A stretch of 24,464 nucleotides of DNA from DATLNM01 sp035536775 (GTDB lineage: Bacteria; Actinomycetota; CADDZG01; WHSQ01). The stretch is taken from assembly GCA_035536775.1 (NCBI GenBank), contig DATLNM010000003.1, positions 1-24,464 on the forward strand, read 5' to 3'. This document shows positions 12,572 to 21,349 of this stretch, piece after piece. The notes below the pieces were generated by a model. It was not told where the DNA came from. It saw nothing but the letters and a program-made list of their open reading frames with translations, and made no database searches. The position numbers and the translations under genes were made by a program. Position 1 is the first letter of the stretch. Every line of letters starts with the position of its first letter.

Positions 12572-15307
12572 ATGAGTCCGGCGAAGCCCGGTCGCGACAA
12601 GCTCCTCATCCTCGACGCGTATTCGCTGGCGTTCCGCGCGTTCTACGCTCTTCCGGAAGATCTTCAGACGTCCAGTGGCACGCACACCAACGCCGTCTAC
12701 GGGTTCACGTCGATGCTCATCAAGCTTCTCCAGGACGAGAAGACCGACCGCATCGCGGTGTGCTTCGACATGGCCGCCCCGCTCGAGCGCACCGCCGAGT
12801 ATGCCGACTACAAGAGCAACCGCGGCAGTGCTCCTGAGAATTTCTCTTCCCAGGTCCCGCTGATCCGCGACGTCCTCAGGGTGCTGCGCATCCCCGCTTA
12901 CGAGAGGCCCGGCCACGAGGCCGACGACGTCATCGCCTGCCTCGCGAAGAAGGCCGCCGCCGAGGGGAACACCGTGCGCATCGTCACCGGGGACCGAGAC
13001 TTCTTCCAACTCGTCACGAAGGACATCCACGTTCTCTACAACCGCCGGGGGATCTCCGACATCGTCGAGATGGATCCGAAGGCAGTCGAAGAGCGCTACG
13101 GCGTCCCACCGAAGAAGTATGTGGATCTCAAGGCACTCGAGGGTGACACGTCGGACAACCTTCCTGGGGTGCCGGGCGTCGGTACGAAGACCGCGGCGAA
13201 GCTCGTGCAGAAATACGGAAGCGCGGAGGCAGCGGTCGAGCACGCCCACGAGCAGACGCCGAAACTCGCTCAGAACCTCGCGGCGTGGGCCGACCAGGTC
13301 GGCGTCAATAAGAGGCTGTCGACCCTCGCTGACGTGCCGATCGACGACATCGCGATCGATGACCTCAGGATGGATCCATGGGATATCGATGAGGTCAAAG
13401 AGCTCTTCACCGCGCTCGAGTTCCGTACCCTCTTCGAACGTCTCCTCGCCGATCTCCCCGCGGCGGCCGAAGGCGAGGGGGATCCCTTCGAGCTCGACCT
13501 CAGAGTCGTCTCGACCGACCGTGCGCTTGCCGAGCTAGCGGACACGTTGCGCGCCGCGGGCCGGTTCGCGCTGGATGTGGTGCCGGCGCGACCACGTGGC
13601 GCGCCCCGTTCGATCGCGGTCTCGTGGTCGGCCACAGAAGGCGACGACGCCTCGGCGGCGTTCGTCGCGATGGGTGCAGAGGGTCTCACGCTCACCGAAG
13701 TGACCACCGGCCTAGGCGACGTCCTCGCCGACCCATCGATATACAAGATCGTTCATGGCGGGCGAGTAGTGCTGCTATCGCTCGAGGCGGGGGGTCTCGA
13801 TCTTGCCGGACTCCATCTCGATACCGACGTCGCCTCGTATCTCCTCGATCCCGGTGCCGCCTCGTACACCCTCGAGGAGGTCTCCCGGAAGTACACGGGC
13901 CGTGAGCTCAAGGCCGTCGACGGGATCGATCGACCCGACGGATCCCAGACGACCCTCGACCTCGACGGAACTTCGGCCGGCGCCGTCGAGGCCGAAGACG
14001 GTGGCTTGCGCGCGCTTGCGATCGCAGAGGTGGCCGGCGCGGTGGAGCCCGAGCTCGAGCGCCTCGGCATGAACGAGCTTTACCGCGCGATCGAACATCC
14101 TCTGATCCCGGTTCTCGCGCGGATGGAGGAGATCGGAGTAAAGGTCGATCTCGACTATCTGGGAGACATGGCGACCGACCTCGATAAGAGGATCGGAGTG
14201 CTCGAGTCGGAGTGCTACGAGCTCGCCGGTGAGCGGATCAACCTGGGGTCGCCGAGCCAACTGCGCGTCCTGCTCTACGAGAAACTCGGTCTGAAGACGA
14301 CCCGCCGGACCAAGACGGGGCTATCCACCGATGCACGTGCGCTTCAGCAGCTCATCGATCAGCATCCATTCGTCGGCAAGCTCCTCGACTATCGCGAGCT
14401 CGCGAAGCTGAAGAACACCTATGTCGATGCCCTTCCGCCTCTCGTGGATCCGAACGACGGGCGCGTCCATACGACCTACGACCAGACCGTTGCGGCCACG
14501 GGTCGGCTATCGAGCACCAACCCGAACCTGATGAACATTCCGATACGCACCGAGATAGGCAAGAAGATCAGGCGGGCGTTCATCCCTGAACCAGGATGGG
14601 TGCTGTTGTCCGCCGACTATTCGCAGATCGAGTTGCGCGTTATGGCGCACCTGTCGCAGGACCCCATCCTCCTGGACGTCTTCAAGAACGAAGAGGACGT
14701 TCACACAGCGACGGCGGCACGCATCTACGGCCTGAAGGGTTCCGAGCTCACTACCAAGCACCGTTCCGTCGCCAAGATGGTGAATTACGGGCTCGCGTAC
14801 GGCATGGGCGCCCCTGGTCTCGCCGAACGGCTCAACGTCCCCGTCGACGAGGCGCGCGACATCATGGACGTCTACTTCGAGCAGTTCCAAGGAGTGAAGG
14901 ACTTCCTCGACGAGATCGTCAAACAAGCTCACGTCGACACGTTCACCAAAACGATGTTTGGCCGCCGGCGCTATCTCCCCGAGCTCGGCAGCGGGAACCC
15001 GCGCATCCGTGCTATCGGCGAGCGGCAGGCCCTGAACGCACCGATCCAGGGATCGGCCGCCGACATCATGAAGTTGGCGATGATCGCGGTGGACATGCTT
15101 CTCGGATCCGAGGGCCTCGAGACCAAGATGATCCTTACGGTCCACGACGAGCTTGTGTTCGAGGTTCCCGAGAGCGAGGTCGAGGCCGCGAAGCGAGTCG
15201 TCGAGCGCGCCATGACCAATGTCGGCGCGCTGGCGGACCCGCCGATGTCGGTGCCGCTGGACATCGACATCGGCGTCGGCCCCAACTGGGCCGACGCGAA
15301 GTCCTAG
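12572..15307 (+). CDS. polA: DNA polymerase I
   Basis: Fills repair gaps and removes RNA primers during lagging-strand synthesis. 911 residues, the usual length. Residues 1 to about 290 are the 5'-3' exonuclease (LLILDAYSLAFRAFYAL; PGHEADDVI; TGDRDFFQLV; LPGVPGVGTKTA helix-hairpin-helix). About 305-500 is a degenerate 3'-5' exonuclease domain: the 'DTET' motif is 'LDVV', so proofreading is predicted absent. The polymerase domain (about 530-911) shows motif A SADYSQIELRVMAHL, motif B HRSVAKMVNYGLAYGMG and motif C VHDELVFEVPE. Motif B has Tyr739 where E. coli has Phe762, the natural state in mycobacterial Pol I. ATG 12572 has AAGGA eight bases upstream. It ends three bases from the convergent lipoprotein gene. 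Confidence 0.98.
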   Translation: MSPAKPGRDKLLILDAYSLAFRAFYALPEDLQTSSGTHTNAVYGFTSMLIKLLQDEKTDRIAVCFDMAAPLERTAEYADYKSNRGSAPENFSSQVPLIRDVLRVLRIPAYERPGHEADDVIACLAKKAAAEGNTVRIVTGDRDFFQLVTKDIHVLYNRRGISDIVEMDPKAVEERYGVPPKKYVDLKALEGDTSDNLPGVPGVGTKTAAKLVQKYGSAEAAVEHAHEQTPKLAQNLAAWADQVGVNKRLSTLADVPIDDIAIDDLRMDPWDIDEVKELFTALEFRTLFERLLADLPAAAEGEGDPFELDLRVVSTDRALAELADTLRAAGRFALDVVPARPRGAPRSIAVSWSATEGDDASAAFVAMGAEGLTLTEVTTGLGDVLADPSIYKIVHGGRVVLLSLEAGGLDLAGLHLDTDVASYLLDPGAASYTLEEVSRKYTGRELKAVDGIDRPDGSQTTLDLDGTSAGAVEAEDGGLRALAIAEVAGAVEPELERLGMNELYRAIEHPLIPVLARMEEIGVKVDLDYLGDMATDLDKRIGVLESECYELAGERINLGSPSQLRVLLYEKLGLKTTRRTKTGLSTDARALQQLIDQHPFVGKLLDYRELAKLKNTYVDALPPLVDPNDGRVHTTYDQTVAATGRLSSTNPNLMNIPIRTEIGKKIRRAFIPEPGWVLLSADYSQIELRVMAHLSQDPILLDVFKNEEDVHTATAARIYGLKGSELTTKHRSVAKMVNYGLAYGMGAPGLAERLNVPVDEARDIMDVYFEQFQGVKDFLDEIVKQAHVDTFTKTMFGRRRYLPELGSGNPRIRAIGERQALNAPIQGSAADIMKLAMIAVDMLLGSEGLETKMILTVHDELVFEVPESEVEAAKRVVERAMTNVGALADPPMSVPLDIDIGVGPNWADAKS

Positions 15308-15310
15308 CTC

Positions 15311-16123
15311 TTACTCAACCGTGAACTTCTGCTTCATCCCGAGCTTGAAGTGCGGCTTGCCGGTCTTCGGGTCGGGGAAGTAGCAGATCGCGGTGTAGTT
15401 CCCGGCTTCGAGCTCGAACGTCGTCCAGATCGCGCCGCCCGGCGCGGGAGCGATCGAGAACGCGCCTTGTCCGGTCTCGGGGTCGTCCTTCTCGCCCGTG
15501 ATGATGACCTCGTGACTCTGTTTGCCGGCGTTGGTGATTACGAACTTGATCGGGCCCGCGGAGATGCCCTCGTCGATCTTGAAGTAAAAGTCGCCGGTCT
15601 CGAGTGCCCACTCGGCTTCCGGCTCCTCGATGGTCGTGGTGGGATCGACGACGTCGAAGAAGGCGGGAGCGATGGTGTCGAACGAGTTGGGGTTGCCCAC
15701 GATGTAGGTCCCGACGGGGAACTCGACGACGAGCTCGAACGTGCCTCCGGCGTCCACCTCGGCACCTCCGGCAGCAGTCACGAGGCCGAACGCGGCATCT
15801 GGGGACTTACCGATTGACTTCTCGAGGTCCTCGACCGTCACATCGTCGTTGAGCCGTCCGAAGAACACAAAGCTCTTCTTCTCGCCGTTGTTGGTGATCG
15901 TCACCTCTGAGGGGCTCGCCTCGAGTGTCGCCGTCCCGATCGTGATCGCCTCGTCCTCCATCGTGACCGCGACCTGTTGGGGCCCGGTAGGGGCAGAGGC
16001 TTCTGCATCCTCAGACGCGGCCGCATCGGGCGCATCCGGCTCTGTGGCATCCCCTCCGCCGCATGCGACGGATCCGAAAGCGAGCAGGGCGGCGAAGATT
16101 GCGAACAGGATCCGGTGGCGCAT
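15311..16123 (-). CDS. Lipoprotein with two cupredoxin-like domains, C-terminal one with type 1 copper ligands
   Basis: 270 residues. A signal peptide ends at Cys21 (FGSVA-C-GGG), an acceptable lipobox, followed by an acidic Ala-rich linker, so it is an extracytoplasmic lipoprotein. Two similar beta-rich domains follow (about 49-160 and 165-270). The second has the ligands of a blue-copper site: His204 in NAGKQSHEV, Cys247 in TAICYFPD, His258 and Met263 in KPHFKLGM, with C-x10-H-x4-M spacing. In the first domain the matching places are Phe85 in NNGEKKSF and no Cys, so it should not bind copper. A role in electron transfer or copper handling is a family-level guess. Start ATG 16123 has GGAGGGG about eight bases upstream. 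An in-frame ATG further out would put 24 charged residues before the signal peptide and was not used. Confidence 0.82.
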   Translation of the reverse strand: MRHRILFAIFAALLAFGSVACGGGDATEPDAPDAAASEDAEASAPTGPQQVAVTMEDEAITIGTATLEASPSEVTITNNGEKKSFVFFGRLNDDVTVEDLEKSIGKSPDAAFGLVTAAGGAEVDAGGTFELVVEFPVGTYIVGNPNSFDTIAPAFFDVVDPTTTIEEPEAEWALETGDFYFKIDEGISAGPIKFVITNAGKQSHEVIITGEKDDPETGQGAFSIAPAPGGAIWTTFELEAGNYTAICYFPDPKTGKPHFKLGMKQKFTVE

Positions 16124-16175
16124 AGGTAGGTCCCCTCCTCGGCGGGCTGTACGACGAGGGAACCCTAGCGTGCGG

Positions 16176-16204
16176 TTGAGAGCGAGAGTTCGCACCCTTA
16201 TACT
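16176..16204 (+). promoter_or_regulatory. Sigma70-type promoter of rpsA
   Basis: TTGAGA (16176-16181) and TATACT (16199-16204) each match five of six consensus bases and are exactly 17 bases apart. The predicted RNA start is near 16211, giving a leader of about 45 bases before the rpsA ATG. This is one of the two best housekeeping promoters in the window and fits a highly expressed ribosomal protein gene. Confidence 0.75.
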
Positions 16205-16210
16205 CTCCCG

Positions 16211-16236
16211 GCCCCCGGCATGGGGGCAGATTTCTG
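16211..16236 (+). promoter_or_regulatory. Leader hairpins before the rpsA ribosome site
   Basis: GCCCCC (16211-16216) pairs with GGGGGC (16222-16227) around a five-base loop. A small CAGA/TCTG stem (16227-16230 and 16233-16236) directly follows and ends five bases before GGAGG at 16241. The rpsA mRNA would begin almost directly with this structure. S1 represses its own translation in E. coli through leader stems; a similar role here is only a possibility. Confidence 0.4.
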
Positions 16237-16256
16237 TCTAGGAGGAACCCACCTAT

Positions 16257-17987
16257 ATGACCCCAGAGCAAGACGGGGCTGTTCAAGCCCCGGACATGTC
16301 CGACGAGCAGACCCTCCCGGACGGCAGCGGCGGCGTGATCACCCGCACCGCACCCTCGACCTCAGGACCCACCTACGCAGGCGGCGTGATCGTCCATAAC
16401 GACGTCGGCGAATCCCAGGAAGAGCTGATGGCCGCTATCGACGCGACCATCAAGCCCTTCGAGGAAGGCGACCTGGTCGCAGGGTCTATCGTCAAGATCG
16501 ACAAGGACGAGGTCCTTCTCGACATCGGCTACAAGTCCGAAGGCGTCATCCCATCTCGTGAGCTGTCGATCCGTAACGACGTCGACCCCTCCGAGATCGT
16601 GTCCATCGGTGACCACATCGAGGCCCTCGTCCTCCAGAAAGAGGACAAAGAAGGCCGCCTCATCCTGTCCAAGAAGCGCGCCCAGTACGAGCGGGCGTGG
16701 GGCAAGATCGAAGAGATCAAGAACGTCGATGGGACGGTGACCGGAACGGTCATCGAGGTCGTCAAGGGCGGTCTCATCATCGACATCGGGCTGCGCGGCT
16801 TCCTGCCGGCGTCGCTCGTAGAGATGCGCAGGGTCCGAGACCTTCTGCCGTACGTCGGCAAGGAGCTCGAGTGCCGCATCATCGAGCTCGACAAGAACCG
16901 CAACAACGTCGTTCTCTCTCGCCGTAAGTTCCTCGAGGAGTCCCAGGCCGAGCAGCGCCAGGACTTCCTGACGTCGCTCAGCAAGGGCGAGGTTCGCAAG
17001 GGCCAGGTCTCGTCGATCGTCAACTTCGGGGCCTTCGTGGACCTTGGCGGCGTCGATGGCCTCGTTCACGTTTCGGAGCTGTCGTGGAAGCACGTCGACC
17101 ATCCCAGCGAAGTCGTCGAGGTCGGGCAGGAGGTCGAGGTCGAAATCCTCGACGTCGATCTCGAGCGCGAGCGTGTCTCCCTGTCCCTCAAGGCCACCCA
17201 AGAGGACCCCTGGCGGCAGTTCGCACGCGGCCACAACGTCGGTGATGTCATCGAGGGCCGAGTCACCAAGCTCGTGCCGTTCGGCGCGTTCGTCGAGGTC
17301 GACGATGCGATCGAGGGTCTGGTTCACATCTCCGAGCTCGCCGAGCACCATGTCGAGCGTGCCGACGACGAGGTCAGCGTCCACGACCGCGTCCCGGTGA
17401 AGATCATCGACATCGATCTCGACCGCCGTCGGATCAGCCTGTCGCGCAAGCAAGCCCTGCGTCCCGAGGGGTCTCTCGGCGAAGGTGGAGACGAGAGCGC
17501 AGCGCCAGTCCGCGAGGACGCATCTGCCATCGACGTTCCAGAGATGGAGCTCGAGCTCGCCTCCGACAGCCCGGAGGATCCCGAGTCCGCCCTTGGCGAA
17601 GCCATAGCCGCTGCGGCGGTCGAGGCCGAGACGCCTCCCGAGGCAGCCGCAACCCCTCAGGAAGCGGGCGAAGATGCGCCGGCCGAGGAGCGGGAAGAGG
17701 CCGAGGTCATCGCGATGATGTCGCCCGAGGCCGATCCTGAGATCCTCGAGGGAGTCACCGCAGCCGAGCCCGACAAGCCCAGCATGGAAGATCGGATCGA
17801 TCAGGAGGAGCCAGATCCCGGAGCCGCTCCGGGAGAAGCCGTCGAGGCCCTGATCGAGGACACCCCTCCCGCCGCCGCCGAAGAGCCGCTCGAAGGTGAG
17901 TCGATCGAGTCCACGCCGTTGCTCGAGGGCGAGGACTCCCTCGAGTCGATCGTCGAGGACCTGAAGCGGGAACGCGGCCAGGCCTGA
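16257..17987 (+). CDS. rpsA: 30S ribosomal protein S1
   Basis: Binds mRNA on the small ribosomal subunit and helps start translation. 576 residues with four S1 (OB-fold) repeats at about 70-142, 158-226, 243-314 and 328-400: 'VAGSIVKIDKDEVLLDIG', 'GTVIEVVKGGLIIDIG', 'GQVSSIVNFGAFVDLGG' and 'GRVTKLVPFGAFVEVDD'. The four-repeat layout is typical of actinomycetes. Before the repeats lie about 65 residues of Ser/Thr/Gly-rich sequence; after them comes an unusually long (~175 residues) Glu/Ala/Pro-rich acidic tail, predicted disordered. Start ATG 16257 follows GGAGG at 16241-16245 (spacing 11, slightly long). It leads the rpsA-coaE-HAD-uvrB cluster, and coaE starts 15 bases after its stop. Confidence 0.96.
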   Translation: MTPEQDGAVQAPDMSDEQTLPDGSGGVITRTAPSTSGPTYAGGVIVHNDVGESQEELMAAIDATIKPFEEGDLVAGSIVKIDKDEVLLDIGYKSEGVIPSRELSIRNDVDPSEIVSIGDHIEALVLQKEDKEGRLILSKKRAQYERAWGKIEEIKNVDGTVTGTVIEVVKGGLIIDIGLRGFLPASLVEMRRVRDLLPYVGKELECRIIELDKNRNNVVLSRRKFLEESQAEQRQDFLTSLSKGEVRKGQVSSIVNFGAFVDLGGVDGLVHVSELSWKHVDHPSEVVEVGQEVEVEILDVDLERERVSLSLKATQEDPWRQFARGHNVGDVIEGRVTKLVPFGAFVEVDDAIEGLVHISELAEHHVERADDEVSVHDRVPVKIIDIDLDRRRISLSRKQALRPEGSLGEGGDESAAPVREDASAIDVPEMELELASDSPEDPESALGEAIAAAAVEAETPPEAAATPQEAGEDAPAEEREEAEVIAMMSPEADPEILEGVTAAEPDKPSMEDRIDQEEPDPGAAPGEAVEALIEDTPPAAAEEPLEGESIESTPLLEGEDSLESIVEDLKRERGQA

Positions 17988-18002
17988 TTTGAAGAGCGAC
18001 CG

Positions 18003-18608
18003 GTGCTCGTAGCCGGGCTCACTGGCGGCATAGGTTCGGGCAAGTCCACCTTCGCCGCCCTCCTCTCGGAGCACGGCGCACGCCTCGTCGATGCGGACGC
18101 GATCGGTCGTCGCGCTCTCGACCCGGGCAAACCTGCATGGCACTCCGTGGTGGACACCTTCGGTGATGGGGTACTCGGGTCCGGGATGAACATCGATCGC
18201 TCCCGTCTGGCCGCGATCGTGTTCGAGGACGACCAGAAGCTCGCCGCCCTCAACGCCATCGTCCACCCGGTGATCATGGGTCGGATAGCCGAAGAGCTCG
18301 AGACGCTTAGGCCGACCACCGAGATCGTGGTCCTCGATGCCGCTCTCATCATCGAAACCGGGCTGGACGCGATCCTCGACCTGCTCATCGTGATCACGAC
18401 GACTCCGAAGCTTCGGGAGAGCCGGCTCCAGCACGAGCGGGGCATGACGCTCGATGACATCCGGGCCCGTATGGGAGCCCAGCGTCCCACCGAGGAGCTC
18501 GTGGCGCGCGCCGACATCCACGTGAAGAATGACGGCACCCTCGAAAAACTGAGCGCGGAGGCTCAACGTGTGTGGCGCGAGCTGGTGGCGCGCCGCGACG
18601 CCGTATGA
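18003..18608 (+). CDS. coaE: Dephospho-CoA kinase
   Basis: Last step of coenzyme A synthesis: phosphorylates the 3'-hydroxyl of dephospho-CoA with ATP. 201 residues, normal length. The P-loop GLTGGIGSGKST is at residues 5-16, followed by 'LVDADAIGRRAL' (substrate-binding DAD motif), 'LAAIVFEDDQKLAALNAIVHPVI' and the lid helix around 'TTTPKLRESRLQHERGM', all characteristic of CoaE. Start GTG 18003 lies 15 bases after rpsA, with GAAGAG about six to eight bases upstream. The stop codon overlaps the next gene's ATG. The rpsA-coaE neighbourhood is conserved in mycobacteria, where the CoaE is longer because of an extra C-terminal domain that is absent here. Confidence 0.96.
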   Translation: MLVAGLTGGIGSGKSTFAALLSEHGARLVDADAIGRRALDPGKPAWHSVVDTFGDGVLGSGMNIDRSRLAAIVFEDDQKLAALNAIVHPVIMGRIAEELETLRPTTEIVVLDAALIIETGLDAILDLLIVITTTPKLRESRLQHERGMTLDDIRARMGAQRPTEELVARADIHVKNDGTLEKLSAEAQRVWRELVARRDAV

Positions 18609-19309
18609 CCTATCGATTCGTGTTCTTCGATGCGGGGGAGACCCTCCTATACCCGCATCCCTCGTTCGCTGAGCTGTTCGCCTTAACGGTGTCAGAGGCA
18701 GGGTGCCCAGTCACGGCAGAACAGGTCAACGCGGTTCGGGCGAGCCACGCTCCGCACCTCCTCGATATCGCGGAAGAGTCTGGCATCGAGAAGGGACCCT
18801 CGCTGTCGCCGGAGGATTCCCGCATCTTCTGGACGTTCCTCTACCGGCGCTTCCTCGAGGAGCTCGGATACCCAGATGAGTCGTTGGTCGAGCTGCTCTA
18901 CGCGACCTTCTCCAAGAGCTCGACCTACAGGCTCTATGACGACGCCCTGCCGACGCTCGAGATTCTGAAGGCGCGGCATTCTCTCGGCCTCATCTCGAAC
19001 TTCGACGAATGGCTACGTGAGATGCTGGTCGAGCTCGAGGTGGGCCACCTCTTCGAAGTCGCGGTCATCTCGGGGATAGAAGGCGTCGAGAAGCCTGATG
19101 CATCGATCTACCGGCTCGCTTTAGAGCGCGCCGGGGTCGACCCATCTGAGGCCGTACACATCGGGGATTCGCCGGGGATGGATGCCGAGCCGGCGGAGTC
19201 GGTGGGGATGTCCGCGATCCTGCTCGACCGCGATGCCCGCTACCCGGACGCGCCATGGCCGACGATCTCCTCTCTGAGGGAGTTACCCGACCTTCTGGCC
19301 CAGGGTTAG
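18605..19309 (+). CDS. HAD-superfamily hydrolase, REG-2/HDHD3-like
   Basis: Predicted small-molecule phosphatase of the haloacid dehalogenase superfamily, 234 residues; substrate unknown. Motif I is FFDAGETLL (8-16): the nucleophile Asp is present, but the second acid (normally D-x-D) is Gly, as in the REG-2-like branch. Motif II is the Ser in 'LGLISNFDEWL', motif III the Lys in 'GVEKPDASIYRLAL', and motif IV 'HIGDSPGMDAEPA'. A helical cap lies between motifs I and II. ATG 18605 overlaps the coaE stop (ATGA), and uvrB begins ten bases after its stop, so it is embedded in the rpsA-uvrB transcript. Loss of the second Asp can change the reaction from phosphatase to another hydrolase type, so activity is uncertain. 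Confidence 0.88.
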   Translation: MTYRFVFFDAGETLLYPHPSFAELFALTVSEAGCPVTAEQVNAVRASHAPHLLDIAEESGIEKGPSLSPEDSRIFWTFLYRRFLEELGYPDESLVELLYATFSKSSTYRLYDDALPTLEILKARHSLGLISNFDEWLREMLVELEVGHLFEVAVISGIEGVEKPDASIYRLALERAGVDPSEAVHIGDSPGMDAEPAESVGMSAILLDRDARYPDAPWPTISSLRELPDLLAQG

Positions 19310-19319
19310 TTTCGGTCGC

Positions 19320-21347
19320 ATGCCCCGCAACGCTTTTAAGGTCGTAGCCGACTTCGAGCCCTCCGGTGACCAGCCCAAGGCGATCGAGGAGCTAGCCGCG
19401 CGCGTGCTGTCCGGGGAGCGCTACGCCACGCTCCTAGGGGCGACAGGGACGGGCAAGACCGCGACCATGGCGTGGGCGCTCGAGAAGATCCAGAGGCCGA
19501 CGTTGGTCATCGCGCCGAACAAGTCGCTTGCAGCTCAGCTGTGTAACGAGTTCAAGGCGTTCTTCCCGCACAACGCGGTCGAGTACTTCGTTTCCTACTA
19601 CGACTATTACCAGCCCGAGGCGTACGTACCGTCGTCGGACACGTACATCGAGAAGGACTCGTCGATCAACGACGAGATCGAGCGCCTGCGGCATTCCGCG
19701 ACGAGCGCACTGCTACAGCGCGACGACGTCATCATCGTCGCGTCGGTGTCGTGCATCTTCGGTTTGGGGTCGCCCGAGGAGTACCTTCAGCAGGTGGTCA
19801 GCGTTGCGCGGGGTGGGACCGCCGACCGCGATTTCATCCTGCAACGTCTTGTCGATATCCAGTACGAGCGAAACGACGTCAACTTCGTCCGCGGCAAGTT
19901 CCGGGTTCGAGGCGACACGATCGAGATCTTTCCCGCGTACGAGGAGCTGGCTTTGCGCATCGAGTTGTTTGGGGACGAGGTCGAGCGCATCATCCAGCTC
20001 GATGTAGTCACGGGCGAGATCGTCAAGGAGCTCAACCACGTCACGATCTATCCCGCGTCGCACTACGTCGCGTCGCGCGATCGAATGGAACGTGCCATCG
20101 TGGCGATCGACCGGGAGCTGAAGGACCGGCTCTACGTCCTCGAGAACGAGCGCAAGCTACTCGAGGCACAACGGCTTCGGATGAGGACTCGCTACGACCT
20201 CGAGATGATGCGCGAGGTGGGCTTCTGCTCGGGCATCGAGAACTACGCGCGCCACATCGAAGCTCGTGGGCCCGGAACAAGGCCCAATACGCTGATCGAC
20301 TACTTCCGCGGCGCGTCCGGCGAGGACCGTGATTTCCTCGTAGTACTTGACGAGTCCCATGTCGCGGTGCCTCAGCTCAACGGCATGTACGAGGGCGATC
20401 GCAGCCGCAAGACCGTCTTGGTCGAGCACGGCTTCAGGCTCCCGAGCGCCATGGACAACAGACCGCTGCGGTTCGATGAGTTCCTCGACGTCGTCAAGCA
20501 GGTCGTGTTCATGAGCGCGACTCCCGGCCCATTCGAGCTCCGCCACGGTGGGCAACCGATCGAGCAGATCGTGCGCCCCACCGGTCTCATCGACCCCGAG
20601 ATCCTCGTCCGCCCGACCAAGGGTCAGATCGACGATCTCATGGAGGAGATCCGTAAGCGCACCGAGAACGATCAGCGCGTCCTGGTGACGACGTTGACGA
20701 AGAAGATGGCCGAGGACCTCACCGACTACCTACTCGGCTCTGGGATCCGCGTCCGCTACCTGCATGCAGATATCGACACAGTCGAGCGGATGGAGATCCT
20801 GCGCGACCTTCGACTCGGCGAGTTCGACGTCCTCGTGGGGATCAACCTCTTGCGTGAGGGTCTTGACCTGCCTGAAGTCTCACTCGTCGCGATCCTCGAC
20901 GCGGACAAGGAGGGTTACCTCAGGTCGCAAAGGTCTTTGATCCAGACGATCGGACGCGCCGCGCGCCACGTCGAGGGTCAGGTCCTGATGTACGCCGACG
21001 AGGTCACAGACTCGATGCGCACCGCTATCAGTGAGACCCAGCGGCGGCGTCAGATCCAGCTCGAGTACAACCGGGTGAACAACATCGACCCGCAGTCGAT
21101 CCGTAAAGCGGTCAGCGACATCCTCATCGAGGGGATGGGCCGCAAAGGCCGCGATGGGCACGTCCCGAGCAAGTCCAAGAGCCGCCGCCGCGAGCCGGTC
21201 GGCGGCAGCCCCGACGAGCTCAAGCGCCTGATCCTTCAACTCCAAGAGGAGATGCACCAAGCGTCCGACGACCTCCGCTTCGAATACGCGGCCCGAATCC
21301 GCGACGAGATCGCCGATCTGAAACGAGAGCTCCGCGACGTCGGCTAA
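19320..21347 (+). CDS. uvrB: UvrABC excinuclease subunit B
   Basis: Damage-verifying helicase-like core of nucleotide excision repair, loaded by UvrA and then joined by the nuclease UvrC. 675 residues, full length. Walker A is GATGTGKT (40-47); the DNA-clamping beta-hairpin is seen as 'VSYYDYYQPEAYVPSSDTYI' and 'KDSSINDEIERLRHSAT'; motif II as VVLDESHV; motif V/VI as 'NLLREGLDLPEVSLVAILDADKEG' and 'SLIQTIGRAARH'. The last ~40 residues form the UvrC-binding UVR coiled coil (ELKRLILQLQEEMHQASDDL...AARIRDEI). Start ATG 19320, ten bases after the HAD gene; the ribosome site is weak, which suggests coupling. It is the last gene of the + strand cluster and faces the DUF4349 gene. Confidence 0.98.
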   Translation: MPRNAFKVVADFEPSGDQPKAIEELAARVLSGERYATLLGATGTGKTATMAWALEKIQRPTLVIAPNKSLAAQLCNEFKAFFPHNAVEYFVSYYDYYQPEAYVPSSDTYIEKDSSINDEIERLRHSATSALLQRDDVIIVASVSCIFGLGSPEEYLQQVVSVARGGTADRDFILQRLVDIQYERNDVNFVRGKFRVRGDTIEIFPAYEELALRIELFGDEVERIIQLDVVTGEIVKELNHVTIYPASHYVASRDRMERAIVAIDRELKDRLYVLENERKLLEAQRLRMRTRYDLEMMREVGFCSGIENYARHIEARGPGTRPNTLIDYFRGASGEDRDFLVVLDESHVAVPQLNGMYEGDRSRKTVLVEHGFRLPSAMDNRPLRFDEFLDVVKQVVFMSATPGPFELRHGGQPIEQIVRPTGLIDPEILVRPTKGQIDDLMEEIRKRTENDQRVLVTTLTKKMAEDLTDYLLGSGIRVRYLHADIDTVERMEILRDLRLGEFDVLVGINLLREGLDLPEVSLVAILDADKEGYLRSQRSLIQTIGRAARHVEGQVLMYADEVTDSMRTAISETQRRRQIQLEYNRVNNIDPQSIRKAVSDILIEGMGRKGRDGHVPSKSKSRRREPVGGSPDELKRLILQLQEEMHQASDDLRFEYAARIRDEIADLKRELRDVG

Positions 21348-21349
21348 CC

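Noticed and set aside
12275..13249. 324-codon minus-strand open frame opposite the end of the zincin-like gene and the start of polA
   Set aside because: Overlaps two well-supported genes, no domain or start signal; a high-GC shadow frame.
16362..18566. Very long open frame (over 700 codons) on the minus strand opposite rpsA and coaE
   Set aside because: It is antisense to two certain genes and shows no recognisable domain; its Asp/Leu/Val/Gly-rich composition is the expected mirror of GAC/GAG/GTC-rich coding DNA at high GC.
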